Shown here piece after piece: positions 1 to 7,479 of a DNA stretch of 38,033 bases; the stretch's first letter is position 1; each line of letters starts with the position of its first letter. The notes beneath the pieces were generated by a model. It was not told the origin of the DNA, searched no databases, and saw only the letters and a program-made list of their open reading frames with translations. Source of the stretch: a virus; IMG/VR virus record IMGVR_UViG_3300009159_000008, positions 1 through 38,033 of that record; one strand, given 5' to 3'. Both the position numbers and the translations under genes were made by a program.

Positions 1-47
1 GTCGACCAGTTGGCTCAAACACCATTAAAGGTAAGCGGGCATACTGA
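1..47 (+). CDS. 3' end (duplicate copy) of the 43-aa join-spanning gene
   Basis: This is the tail of the small ORF described at 37826-37957, present again because the contig ends overlap. Its stop codon TGA (45-47) shares a base with the ATG at 47 (TGATG), so the two genes are translationally coupled across the join. Confidence 0.85.
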   Translation, partial: RPVGSNTIKGKRAY

Positions 48-123
48 TGAGAATCGTTGACAACTACAATTATTTACCAGGATGCTGCTGGATCTGTCGA
101 GGGGTCGCTAAACCGATCATTGA
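1..123. repeat. Left copy of exact terminal redundancy
   Basis: These 123 bases are identical to 37911-38033. The simplest reading is an assembly overlap of a circular contig, so the unique genome is 37,910 bp. A real short direct terminal repeat is possible but the length fits a k-mer overlap. The repeat lies inside coding sequence: it holds the end of the small gene that starts at 37826 and the start of the gene at 47. Confidence 0.95.
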
Positions 124-544
124 CATGGAACTAGACCTAGACGGTCACAACAGTCCCGAAGACGCAAACCCATCAGCAATCACACGGTTATATATCTGTG
201 CCGACTGTGCATTAGAACTAGCTCGCATGGTTGCACCAGCCCGTGCAGTATCCATGCACCGCTACGGAGAATTAGAAGCAATGACTAAGCTCGCCACCGA
301 AATGGGTGACAGGGCAGAAATTGCTGAAGAACGCCTTGCCTTGATCGCAGGAGCAATTGTGGGTGTAGACTCACAACCTGTAGAGCAGGCAGGCCCTACA
401 AGTCAACTCGACGAGGATGATCCGCAACCAGGCTCCGCACGGCCCGATGTAGTTGGATCACCCCTTTCCAACAAGCGTGGTCGTCCTCGTCGGGAAGACA
501 CCCCCAAACCCGAAATAGATACTGATTTTGTTGGTGACCTGTGA
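47..544 (+). CDS. Hypothetical protein with two Cys pairs, upstream of portal
   Basis: 165 residues, no recognised family. The N-terminal third has CCWIC near residues 13-17 and CADC near 51-54, spaced as in a small zinc-binding fold. The middle is helical and the C-terminus (about 115-165) is acidic, Pro-rich and probably disordered, ending in a basic NKRGRPRR patch. The start overlaps the stop of the preceding micro-gene (TGATG) and the end overlaps the next gene by GTGA, so it belongs to the packaging-head operon between large terminase and portal. The patch RGRPRR resembles an AT-hook, so nucleic-acid contact is conceivable; that is inference. Confidence 0.75.
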   Translation: MRIVDNYNYLPGCCWICRGVAKPIIDMELDLDGHNSPEDANPSAITRLYICADCALELARMVAPARAVSMHRYGELEAMTKLATEMGDRAEIAEERLALIAGAIVGVDSQPVEQAGPTSQLDEDDPQPGSARPDVVGSPLSNKRGRPRREDTPKPEIDTDFVGDL

Positions 545-750
545 TATTCGCAGCGTTCAGCCTCGTCGCCCTACTGGGCATTGTCCTGTTGTTACTACGC
601 GAGAACCGTAGATTGACTAATCTATTGTTGGCAAAGAATCCATCAGCAGCCATTGCCGCCGAAAAGTTCTCTAAGTCAACAAAGAAAGAACAAGTCGATC
701 CGAAGTCACGAACATCGTGGCAATCACCAATTGAAGGCGTAGGGCCATGA
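541..750 (+). CDS. Small single-pass membrane protein
   Basis: 69 residues starting with GTG, inside the preceding stop (GTGA). Residues 2-20 are a continuous hydrophobic helix (Ala, Val, Leu, Ile) followed by charged RENRR, giving an N-out or signal-anchor topology. The rest is polar, Lys/Ser-rich and likely cytoplasmic. Its stop overlaps the portal ATG (ATGA). A small membrane protein in a head operon is unusual; a role in assembly at the membrane or a moron function cannot be told apart from the sequence. Confidence 0.6.
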   Translation: MIFAAFSLVALLGIVLLLLRENRRLTNLLLAKNPSAAIAAEKFSKSTKKEQVDPKSRTSWQSPIEGVGP

Positions 751-2693
751 AAGCCTGGGAACCACCCAAACCACAAGATGTCATAGACCTATGGAACAAA
801 GCCGACCGTTATCTGTTAAAAGAACGCCGGGACTACTGGATGAACGCATCCTACAACAGCGGTCAACAATGGATTTGGTGGGATCAGACCCGCAACATCG
901 TGCAAGAACTGGACTACGCCAACGACAACGAACGGTACACCCGCATCACCGTAGACAAGTTTGGCCCTCGCACAACAAACCTTCTATCCCGAATGACACG
1001 CTCCCCACTTGTATGGGAAGTTGAACCATCAGGAACCGATGACGCATCAGCCCGTCGCCAACGTTTACAAGAACAACTACTTCTATCGGAAGCCCAAGAA
1101 CAAGACTGGGCAGACATCCGCGAAGAACACCTTCTTCAAACCCTTTATGGTGGATCGGCAGCCGTATCGGTTGAATGGGATCCTCAATTAGGCAAGGTTG
1201 TTGCCACCGATCCCGTGACTTCTATCCCAATCCCTGCTGGTGGTGTACGCCTTACACCTCTCGGTATTAGCGAATTCTGTTTAGAACCAGGTTCACCATC
1301 CGTTGATGACGCTCGCTACTGGATCAAATGTGTTGCGCTACCCCCTGAGCAGGTTAAAGAACGTTACGATCTTGACTGGGAACCCGCACCTGACGCAGAA
1401 GCATCATTGTCATCACGCCACCGCACATTGCTGTCGCGTCGACCACAAGGTCAACCGCCCCGCCTAACCCTTGTTTACTGCTACTACGAACGCCCAACTA
1501 CCCGCACCCCTGGATGTGTAGTCCACGTTGTGAATAACAAGCAGGTATACGCCTACGGAGACGGTCAAGGCTGGCCGTTCCCGTTCACACACCTCAACAT
1601 CGCTATCGGTATTCAACGCAAAATTCCTCGCACATGGGTCGGAAACACCCTTCTTACCCCGGCACGAGATATCCAATACGCCTACAACCGTGCGCGTTCA
1701 ACCATCCTTGAACATATGCGTAAAGCTGCTAACGCTCGACTTATGGTTCCCGCAGGATCAATTGAAGACTCCGACACCATTACGACCGACCCAGCCGATG
1801 TACTTGAATACAACGCCGAACTAGGCGAACCGCATTGGCAGTCAGCACCCGAAGTCCCCCGCTGGATCAGTAACGAGGCAGCACAACTTGAAGCTGAATT
1901 GGACGACATCTTTTTCACTCATGCTGTAACTCGTGGTCAAGCCCCTGGTGACCGTAACTCAGGACTTGCTTTATCGGTATTGGCTGAAAAGGACGACACC
2001 CCGTTAGCACCAATGGCACGCAACCAGTCTGCTGTTTGGGCGCGTCTTGGACAGATGACTTTACAGATGTACCGTACCTACGCCCAGCAGTCAGGCATGG
2101 TGCGCTCACAAACGATCACCACCCAGCAAGGCTCAACCGTTCAATTTGAATGGACAGCCGAAGACATTGATGAATTCCCTCAAGTCAAAGTCCCGTTAGA
2201 CGCGACAGCACCTCGATCCAAAATCGCAACCCAATCAGTCATCACATCATTGGCACAAGCGTTCCCCGGCGCATTCCAAAACATTGATGGCGTATCACTA
2301 GCCAAATTGCTTGACTTGCCCGATCCCAAAGGTTTCTTGGCTACCGCTGACCCCGATGTTGCTAAAGCCGAATGGGAAAATGGTTTGCTTATGCAAGCAA
2401 CCCCCGTTATGCCAGCCGACTTTGACGACCACGCCAAACACATCGCACAACACAACCGCGAACGCAAATCCCCTGCATACGAGCTTGCAATGGCCGATGT
2501 ACGTCAAGCAATTGATGTTCACGTTCAAGCCCACCAAAAACTTGCAGCCGACGAAGCAGCCGCTCAACTCGCCCAACAGCAACAGATGCCGGGATCAGAA
2601 ACGCTCCCGCAAGCCAATGAAGCACCTGGCTCATTGGTTCCACAAGCACAAACAGGACAGCCAGGACAACCACAGGAGACACCCCCACAATGA
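747..2693 (+). CDS. Portal protein (P22-like, podovirus type)
   Basis: 648 residues, in the size range of P22-type portals and longer than the usual HK97-type portal. The N-terminus is rich in Trp and Tyr (WNKADRYLLKERRDYW) as expected for the clip/wing entry of this family, with ITVDKFGPRTTNLLSRM near residues 67-84. The C-terminal 100 residues are Gln/Ala/Pro-rich and helical, fitting a barrel tail. It forms the dodecameric vertex ring through which the terminase packages DNA. It sits downstream of the large terminase across the contig join and directly before a scaffold-like gene (ATGA overlap at 2690), the canonical order. Family assigned from general features and synteny. Confidence 0.85.
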   Translation: MKAWEPPKPQDVIDLWNKADRYLLKERRDYWMNASYNSGQQWIWWDQTRNIVQELDYANDNERYTRITVDKFGPRTTNLLSRMTRSPLVWEVEPSGTDDASARRQRLQEQLLLSEAQEQDWADIREEHLLQTLYGGSAAVSVEWDPQLGKVVATDPVTSIPIPAGGVRLTPLGISEFCLEPGSPSVDDARYWIKCVALPPEQVKERYDLDWEPAPDAEASLSSRHRTLLSRRPQGQPPRLTLVYCYYERPTTRTPGCVVHVVNNKQVYAYGDGQGWPFPFTHLNIAIGIQRKIPRTWVGNTLLTPARDIQYAYNRARSTILEHMRKAANARLMVPAGSIEDSDTITTDPADVLEYNAELGEPHWQSAPEVPRWISNEAAQLEAELDDIFFTHAVTRGQAPGDRNSGLALSVLAEKDDTPLAPMARNQSAVWARLGQMTLQMYRTYAQQSGMVRSQTITTQQGSTVQFEWTAEDIDEFPQVKVPLDATAPRSKIATQSVITSLAQAFPGAFQNIDGVSLAKLLDLPDPKGFLATADPDVAKAEWENGLLMQATPVMPADFDDHAKHIAQHNRERKSPAYELAMADVRQAIDVHVQAHQKLAADEAAAQLAQQQQMPGSETLPQANEAPGSLVPQAQTGQPGQPQETPPQ

Positions 2694-3418
2694 GCGACAT
2701 AAGTTCTGAATATGTAGAAGAAGGTTCGTACGACCAATCGTCCGTCGAACCCGAATCAACTGTCAATTGGGAAGACAAATACCGATCAGAAGTAGCAGAC
2801 CGTGTGAAAGAACGCGAACGCTACAAGCCAATCGCACAAACTTTCGCCAAAATGCACCCCGACGACGCTCGTGCCGTACAAGAATTCGCTAACGCTTTTG
2901 CTTCAGGAGACACCGATACCGCTGTCCGATGGATGGTAGACAACGCCAAAACCCTGGCAGGGGAACGCTTTGACACTTTTATCAGCCCACAAGCACAAGC
3001 TGCCATTGGCCAGCAAGCAGTTCAAGAAGGCTATCAAGCAGGACTAACCCCCGATCAGGTTGAACAACTCGTCGAACAACGGATGAACCAGTACGCCCAA
3101 GCACAAGTACAAACACAGTACGAACGCCAAATTGAGGAGACGCTCTCAGAACATGGACTTCAACCTGATACGCCTTTGGCAACCGCAGCAATCGTCGCAG
3201 CTTCCCGCCGACCCGACCTTGACCTTTCCATGGCAATTTGGGAAATGGAAGAACAAGTTCTATCCCAAGCGCAGCAGATCGCAGCAAAGCGTTCAGAGGC
3301 AGGTAGCCAAATGGGGACACCCATCATCAATGGGCAAGCCTCAACCAACCTCGCAGGACAAAACTTGAGTCCTCGTGAACGAGCTATGGCACGACTGCAA
3401 CAAAACGGTTTGAACTAG
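2690..3418 (+). CDS. Putative scaffolding protein
   Basis: 242 residues, strongly acidic and Gln/Ala/Glu-rich, predicted nearly all helical with a coiled-coil core (about 105-150, QYAQAQVQTQYERQIEE) and a short basic C-terminal tail ending SPRERAMARLQQNGLN. These are typical of phage scaffold proteins, which template the procapsid and are released before maturation. It lies between portal and major capsid gene, the usual site. A C-terminal basic helix binding the capsid N-arm is known for P22 scaffold; here it is inferred. Confidence 0.7.
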   Translation: MSDISSEYVEEGSYDQSSVEPESTVNWEDKYRSEVADRVKERERYKPIAQTFAKMHPDDARAVQEFANAFASGDTDTAVRWMVDNAKTLAGERFDTFISPQAQAAIGQQAVQEGYQAGLTPDQVEQLVEQRMNQYAQAQVQTQYERQIEETLSEHGLQPDTPLATAAIVAASRRPDLDLSMAIWEMEEQVLSQAQQIAAKRSEAGSQMGTPIINGQASTNLAGQNLSPRERAMARLQQNGLN

Positions 3419-3422
3419 CCAT

Positions 3423-3453
3423 TTGACAAACAGATGTTGTAGTGGTGTAGCAT
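3423..3453 (+). promoter_or_regulatory. Candidate promoter before major capsid gene
   Basis: A consensus -35 TTGACA (3423-3428) is followed by TAGCAT (3448-3453, matching TAnnnT) at 19 bp or TGTAGC at 17 bp. It lies in the 171-bp gap between the scaffold and capsid genes, which otherwise are packed closely. The leader also has a small CCTC-GGAC-GAGG hairpin near 3464-3475 and a second TTGACA at 3537-3542 without a good -10. A dedicated capsid promoter would fit the high demand for this protein. Confidence 0.5.
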
Positions 3454-3589
3454 TACTTCTGTACCTCGGACGAGGCGCACCACATACAACCACATAACAT
3501 CGGAAGATGCAAGGCAACGCTGGATGGCGTGAACCATTGACAAGGTTGTGAACCCCCACATTCACTCACCCTCTTAAAGGAAACCCACC

Positions 3590-4858
3590 ATGCCCGCAAC
3601 ACTCTCAACCGTTGATGCCATCCTCAAGGATGACTACAAGGAATATCTCGACAACCTCAATGATGCGAACTTCATTCTTTCGCAAGTTGAAACCCGCAAA
3701 GACACCGTCCAGGGTCGTATTGCCCGCCACGCCGTCCACCTCGGACGCTCAAGTGGTGTCGGCGCACGAGCCGAAAACGCAACACTTCCAACCGCAGGAA
3801 ACCAGGCTTTCGCAACCGTCCCGGTTCCCGTTCGTTACGTCTACGGACGCATCCAGCTTTCAGGCCCAACCATCAAGCAGGCAGTTACCGACCGTGGTGC
3901 TTTCATTGATGCTTTGGATGCCGAAATGGAAGGCATTAAGAAGGACGCAATGAAGGATGTCAACCGTCAGTTGTGGGGTACGTCAAACGGCGTTATCGCA
4001 CAATGTGGTACGACCACGGCAGCAACTACTGTTGTCTTGGCTTCAACCACAGGTACGACCGCACTCCGTCAGTTGTTCTTTGATGGTGGCATGGTTGTTG
4101 ACATCGGAACCGTCGCATCCCCGACGACCATTGCATCAGCTCGTACCATCAGCTCGGTCGACGAAACCAACAAGACCATCGCCATCTCAGGTGCAGCAGT
4201 CACGACCACTTCAAGCCACTACGTTTTCCGTAGCGGTGCAGGTGGAGCGTCCAGCAACACAGGTCAGCCTGGCGACGGACAGATCGAATTGACTGGTCTT
4301 CAGACCATCGTTGACGACACCGCAGTCCTGCACACAATCAACCCTTCGTCACAACCGAAGTGGAAGTCCTATGTGAACAGCAACTCGGGAACCAACCGTT
4401 CCATCACCGAAACCCTTATCACAGGCTCCATCATGAAGACCTTGACCAACTCGGGCAAGAAGCCTTCGTTGTTGGTTTCGGCTGAAGGTGTCAACTTGGC
4501 TATCTCCAACTTGTTGCTCTCATTGAAGCGCAACATGGAGCAGACCTCGTTGAAGGGTGGCTACGCAGGTATCCAGTTCTACAGCCCGTCTGTCAGCGGC
4601 AAGGGCGACGAACGCCCGACCGCCTTGTACGCAGACTTTGACTGCCCGAACAACCGCCTGTACGGCATCAACCCTGAAGTCTTGACCTACCACCAGGTTG
4701 GCGACGGATTCCAGTTCATGGACTTGGACGGTGCAGTAATGAACCGTAAGCCCGACGTTGATGCCTACGAAGCAACCATGTACGCCTACGGCGAACTTGC
4801 TTGCAAGCAGCGCAACGCCCACTTCGTCATCAAGGACATCACCGAGGTGAGCATCTGA
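3590..4858 (+). CDS. Major capsid protein
   Basis: 422 residues starting at ATG with AAAGG upstream (3576-3580). It sits in the classic position after scaffold. The N-terminus (DDYKEYLDNLNDANFILSQV) is helical and the core has PVPVRYVYGRIQLSGPTIKQA near residues 80-100, a pattern of HK97-fold capsid proteins found in podovirus-like phages. A Thr/Ser/Gly-rich stretch about 140-230 may be an inserted domain. Codon choice differs from its neighbours (AAG over AAA, GAC, TTC, TTG), as expected for the most expressed phage gene. Its stop overlaps the next start (TGATG). Function rests on synteny, length and the sequence pattern. Confidence 0.85.
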   Translation: MPATLSTVDAILKDDYKEYLDNLNDANFILSQVETRKDTVQGRIARHAVHLGRSSGVGARAENATLPTAGNQAFATVPVPVRYVYGRIQLSGPTIKQAVTDRGAFIDALDAEMEGIKKDAMKDVNRQLWGTSNGVIAQCGTTTAATTVVLASTTGTTALRQLFFDGGMVVDIGTVASPTTIASARTISSVDETNKTIAISGAAVTTTSSHYVFRSGAGGASSNTGQPGDGQIELTGLQTIVDDTAVLHTINPSSQPKWKSYVNSNSGTNRSITETLITGSIMKTLTNSGKKPSLLVSAEGVNLAISNLLLSLKRNMEQTSLKGGYAGIQFYSPSVSGKGDERPTALYADFDCPNNRLYGINPEVLTYHQVGDGFQFMDLDGAVMNRKPDVDAYEATMYAYGELACKQRNAHFVIKDITEVSI

Positions 4859-5172
4859 TGGCAGCTTCAGTCAGTATCACAACTGGCCCTGAAGTACCTG
4901 GTTCGCGTAAAGAAGTCGTTGGTGTTATCACTTTCGACAGTTCGTATGCGACAGGTGGCGAAGCAGTTACTTTGGCGCAGTTAGGTCTTTCACGACTTGA
5001 CTACCTCATTGTGACCGCTGGAATCGGCTACTTGCCAACGTGGGATGGTTCATTGACGACACCTAAAGTGTTGTTGTACCGTCAGACCGCAGCAACTAGC
5101 GCATTCATTGAAGTGCCAAGCACAACCGATATGTCAGCAACGACAGTACGTTTCCTGGCTGTCGGCGCATAA
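4858..5172 (+). CDS. Virion structural protein, possible capsid decoration
   Basis: 104 residues, start fixed by the TGATG overlap with the capsid gene rather than the longer upstream frame. Predicted beta-rich: GSRKEVVGVITFDSSYATGG, then LTLAQLGLSRLDYL-like strands, then a closing EVPSTTDMSATTVRFLAVGA. This pattern is common in small proteins found directly after capsid genes in many phages, usually annotated hypothetical or decoration. It is followed at once by a strong terminator, so the capsid and this protein are the end of one transcript. Decoration role is inference from position and size. Confidence 0.7.
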   Translation: MAASVSITTGPEVPGSRKEVVGVITFDSSYATGGEAVTLAQLGLSRLDYLIVTAGIGYLPTWDGSLTTPKVLLYRQTAATSAFIEVPSTTDMSATTVRFLAVGA

Positions 5173-5194
5173 CCAAACCCTTAACAAACGAACG

Positions 5195-5226
5195 AGCCAG
5201 CCACTATCGACGGTGGCTGGCTTTTT
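5195..5226 (+). terminator. Rho-independent terminator after capsid/decoration genes
   Basis: A perfect 10-bp stem AGCCAGCCAC (5195-5204) / GTGGCTGGCT (5213-5222) with an 8-nt loop is followed by TTTT. It lies 22 bp after the stop at 5172 and separates the capsid transcript from the tail-fibre cassette. Confidence 0.92.
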
Positions 5227-5236
5227 CGTCTATAAT
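5207..5236 (+). promoter_or_regulatory. Candidate promoter for tail-fibre cassette
   Basis: A perfect -10 hexamer TATAAT (5231-5236) lies just after the terminator and 27 bp before the fibre gene. The best -35 is TCGACG (5207-5212, 18-bp spacing), which would sit in the terminator loop and right arm. If real, it restarts transcription for the fibre pair. Confidence 0.45.
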
Positions 5237-5262
5237 TTCAGCATCACCACGAAAGGTTCATC

Positions 5263-6114
5263 ATGGCCACCTACACAGGTTCGGAAGCAATAACGGTTAC
5301 CCTTGTAGCAAACACCGTTGACACAATCACTTTGACCGGGGCTGGAACCGAACTACGCATTTCGCAAACGTCAACAACTCCGATCTATATTATTACGGCT
5401 CAACCAGGTCAGACCCCTGCTACACCTACTGTTGGTGGGGCTGGCACTACCGCCATTATGACCAACTATCCAGTTGTTTTACCGTGGACAGGTAGCGGTA
5501 TTGTTATCAAAGTTATTTCCGCTGGTACGGGAACAGTTAACTTCACTTTGACTAATTCAAAGTTTGCGCCTTTAGGTGATCTTTCATTGAAAGCAGATTT
5601 GATTACCCCTACTTTTACAGGTATCCCTGCCGCACCTACCGCAACAGCAGGAACTTCTACAACTCAACTTGCGACGACTGAGTTTGTTACAACAGCTGAC
5701 CAGTTAATGGGGACATACACAGCCTATACGCCAACTTTTGTAAACATTACGGCAGGCAACGGCACAACCACGGGTGCCTACTGTCGAGTTAACAACTTTG
5801 TGCATTACTACGGGTCTTTTACTTTGGGGAGTACCTCATCAGTAACTGGTTCAATTAGTATCAACTTGCCAATTAACCTAAACGCTGATATGCAAAACAG
5901 TTTTACGTCATACGGCAATTGTTCCTTATATCGTTTGTCTACTGTATCCATGTTTCAAGGTCAGACTAGATACAACTCCGCTTCTAGTGTTGCCGTTGGC
6001 GCTACAACCGTGAACGCAACTTACGGATATTACACTACGGCCAACGCGACAGTACCTTTTGCGTGGACTACAGGCGACATCATCACTTTCAACCTGTATT
6101 ACAGGGCGGCATAA
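5263..6114 (+). CDS. Tail or head fibre / receptor-binding protein
   Basis: 283 residues, Thr/Ser/Gly-rich and beta-dominated. Residues about 1-105 form an N-terminal beta domain. A hinge near 125-145 reads PTATAGTSTTQLATTEFV, the linker repeat widely seen in phage tail-fibre proteins. Residues about 155-283 form a compact C-terminal domain (VNNFVHYYGSFTLGS, SINLPINL), likely the tip. Start has GAAAGG upstream. The next gene overlaps by TAATG and resembles a fibre chaperone, which supports the fibre call. It is flanked upstream by a terminator and a TATAAT box and is less C-rich than the head genes, suggesting a swappable module. Receptor unknown. Confidence 0.75.
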   Translation: MATYTGSEAITVTLVANTVDTITLTGAGTELRISQTSTTPIYIITAQPGQTPATPTVGGAGTTAIMTNYPVVLPWTGSGIVIKVISAGTGTVNFTLTNSKFAPLGDLSLKADLITPTFTGIPAAPTATAGTSTTQLATTEFVTTADQLMGTYTAYTPTFVNITAGNGTTTGAYCRVNNFVHYYGSFTLGSTSSVTGSISINLPINLNADMQNSFTSYGNCSLYRLSTVSMFQGQTRYNSASSVAVGATTVNATYGYYTTANATVPFAWTTGDIITFNLYYRAA

Positions 6115-6335
6115 TGAACCTATTGGCAGATTACGAAACCGAAGCACCTGACGAATGGCTCATGGAACGGATGCGACTACGCCGTGACGCACTCCTAGTC
6201 GAATCCGATTGGGCGATGATTGCCGACACCCCAACCGACAAAATCGTGTGGGCGACCTACCGCCAAGCCCTCAGGGACTTCCCCGCAACGTGGACACCAG
6301 GCCCAACGGTCAACTTCCCTGAAAAGCCGTTGTGA
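6114..6335 (+). CDS. Tail fibre assembly chaperone-like protein
   Basis: 73 residues, starting at the ATG that overlaps the fibre stop (TAATG). It shows the spaced pattern MRLRRDALLVESDWAM near residues 16-31, then WATYRQALRDFPATW near 46-60 and a C-terminal FPEKPL. R-D-x-L-L-x-x-S-D-W followed by Y-R-Q-A-L-R-D is the hallmark of small phage tail-assembly chaperone proteins encoded next to fibres. It probably helps fold or trimerise the fibre encoded upstream. Confidence 0.8.
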   Translation: MNLLADYETEAPDEWLMERMRLRRDALLVESDWAMIADTPTDKIVWATYRQALRDFPATWTPGPTVNFPEKPL

Positions 6336-6370
6336 AACCCTCTAAACAAATAATGGCGTAGAGTGTTGCC

Positions 6371-6826
6371 ATGATTCGCGCAGCAAACCTTATGGGAGAA
6401 GTAGAAGGTGGTAGCCAAATGGCTGAAGTCGCCTTTGACGTATACGACATAGCGACTCGCATCCAAAAGGGTGACGAGTCAGGCTGGCGAGGCGACCCCA
6501 GCGCGTCGCTCATGTTCAACCCAATCATTGGTCGATTTGAAGTATGGATGGTTGATGCTACCGGGACACCATATGTCGCTTGTTCCCACCACCGCGCCGA
6601 CCACACTTTGATCGTGAAACTGATCGAGGGTGACTGGCAAAAAGGTAAAGCACTCCACGAAGACCTACTCAAAAAGAACAAAGCAATCCTTGCTTCTCAT
6701 GAAACAGAGGAGAGGGAAAAGCGACTAGAATTAGCAGACAAGTTGCATTGGGCGTTGATTAAGGATGTCGGCCACTTGGGTGGATCAAATAAGCGCAGTA
6801 TCAGCATGAACGAGAAAGGCAAGTAA
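6371..6826 (+). CDS. Conserved phage hypothetical protein (WRGDPS motif)
   Basis: 151 residues, unknown function. A beta-rich core carries DESGWRGDPSASLMFNP near residues 35-51, RFEVWMVDATGTPYV near 55-69 and LIVKLIEGDWQKG near 83-95, followed by a charged helical tail. The pattern looks conserved and I believe similar proteins occur in other phages, but I cannot name a family. A start at 6419 (MAEVAF) has GAAGGTGG upstream and may be the true one; 6371 has no clear ribosome site. It lies between the fibre pair and the neck adaptor, so a virion role is likely. Confidence 0.65.
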   Translation: MIRAANLMGEVEGGSQMAEVAFDVYDIATRIQKGDESGWRGDPSASLMFNPIIGRFEVWMVDATGTPYVACSHHRADHTLIVKLIEGDWQKGKALHEDLLKKNKAILASHETEEREKRLELADKLHWALIKDVGHLGGSNKRSISMNEKGK

Positions 6827-6828
6827 AT

Positions 6829-7476
6829 ATGAACCTGCTTGACCTTCGTAACGCTGTCAAAGATCGACTGGCGATCCGTTCAGACGGTTCAAGCAACAGC
6901 CTTGACGGACTTATCACCAACGCCTATGTCAACACTTCCATTGACGATGCCCTCAACCGAGTCAGCATGGAACGTGACTGGTGGTGGCTAGCAACAACCG
7001 CAACTCTGTCATTTGATACCACCAACGGCACAGCAGCACTACCGTCAGATTTCATGCGAGCGCAACAATTAGTCATCAACGGCTCACCTGTTGAATTTGT
7101 GCCACTTGAAACCCATCTAAATCCAAACTCTGACGGTTCTTCATACGCATACACGATCTACGGTTCACAAGTACACATTGCACCCATACCTACAACAACC
7201 ACACCAGGGAAATTGTATTACTTCCGAAACGAACCAGCACTCTCAACGCAAGCATCTCCTGACACCAAGTCACCGTTGATGCCCATCGTGTACCACAAAT
7301 GCATCGTCGCCTACGCCAGCCATCTGTGTGCAGCCCGTCGCCAAGATGAAAATCGTGCAGCGTTGTATCTACAGGAGTATGGCAACTTCTTAAAATCAAT
7401 GAGCGACGACAACCGAACAACAATCCAACGTCGTATCAAATACAACCGCAACCTGTCCTACGCAACCTGGGATTGA
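6829..7476 (+). CDS. Head-tail adaptor (neck) protein
   Basis: 215 residues. The N-terminal helical half has LRNAVKDRLAIR, ITNAYVNTSIDDALNRVSMERDWWWL-like text (residues about 28-55), and LPSDFMRAQQLVING near 71-85; the middle is beta; the C-terminus is helical with AALYLQEYGNFLKSM. This helix-Trp-rich-strand-helix arrangement is typical of podovirus portal adaptors (P22 gp4 or T7 gp11-like). It sits directly before the nozzle-like gene, the expected order. It would bind the portal ring after packaging and seat the tail. Confidence 0.7.
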   Translation: MNLLDLRNAVKDRLAIRSDGSSNSLDGLITNAYVNTSIDDALNRVSMERDWWWLATTATLSFDTTNGTAALPSDFMRAQQLVINGSPVEFVPLETHLNPNSDGSSYAYTIYGSQVHIAPIPTTTTPGKLYYFRNEPALSTQASPDTKSPLMPIVYHKCIVAYASHLCAARRQDENRAALYLQEYGNFLKSMSDDNRTTIQRRIKYNRNLSYATWD

Positions 7477-7479
7477 CCT

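Noticed and set aside
396-776. Minus-strand ORF opposite the first two genes
   Set aside because: It lies opposite three coupled plus-strand genes, with no promoter or ribosome site.
3537-3566. Second TTGACA upstream of the capsid gene as a promoter
   Set aside because: No acceptable -10 at 16 to 19 bp.
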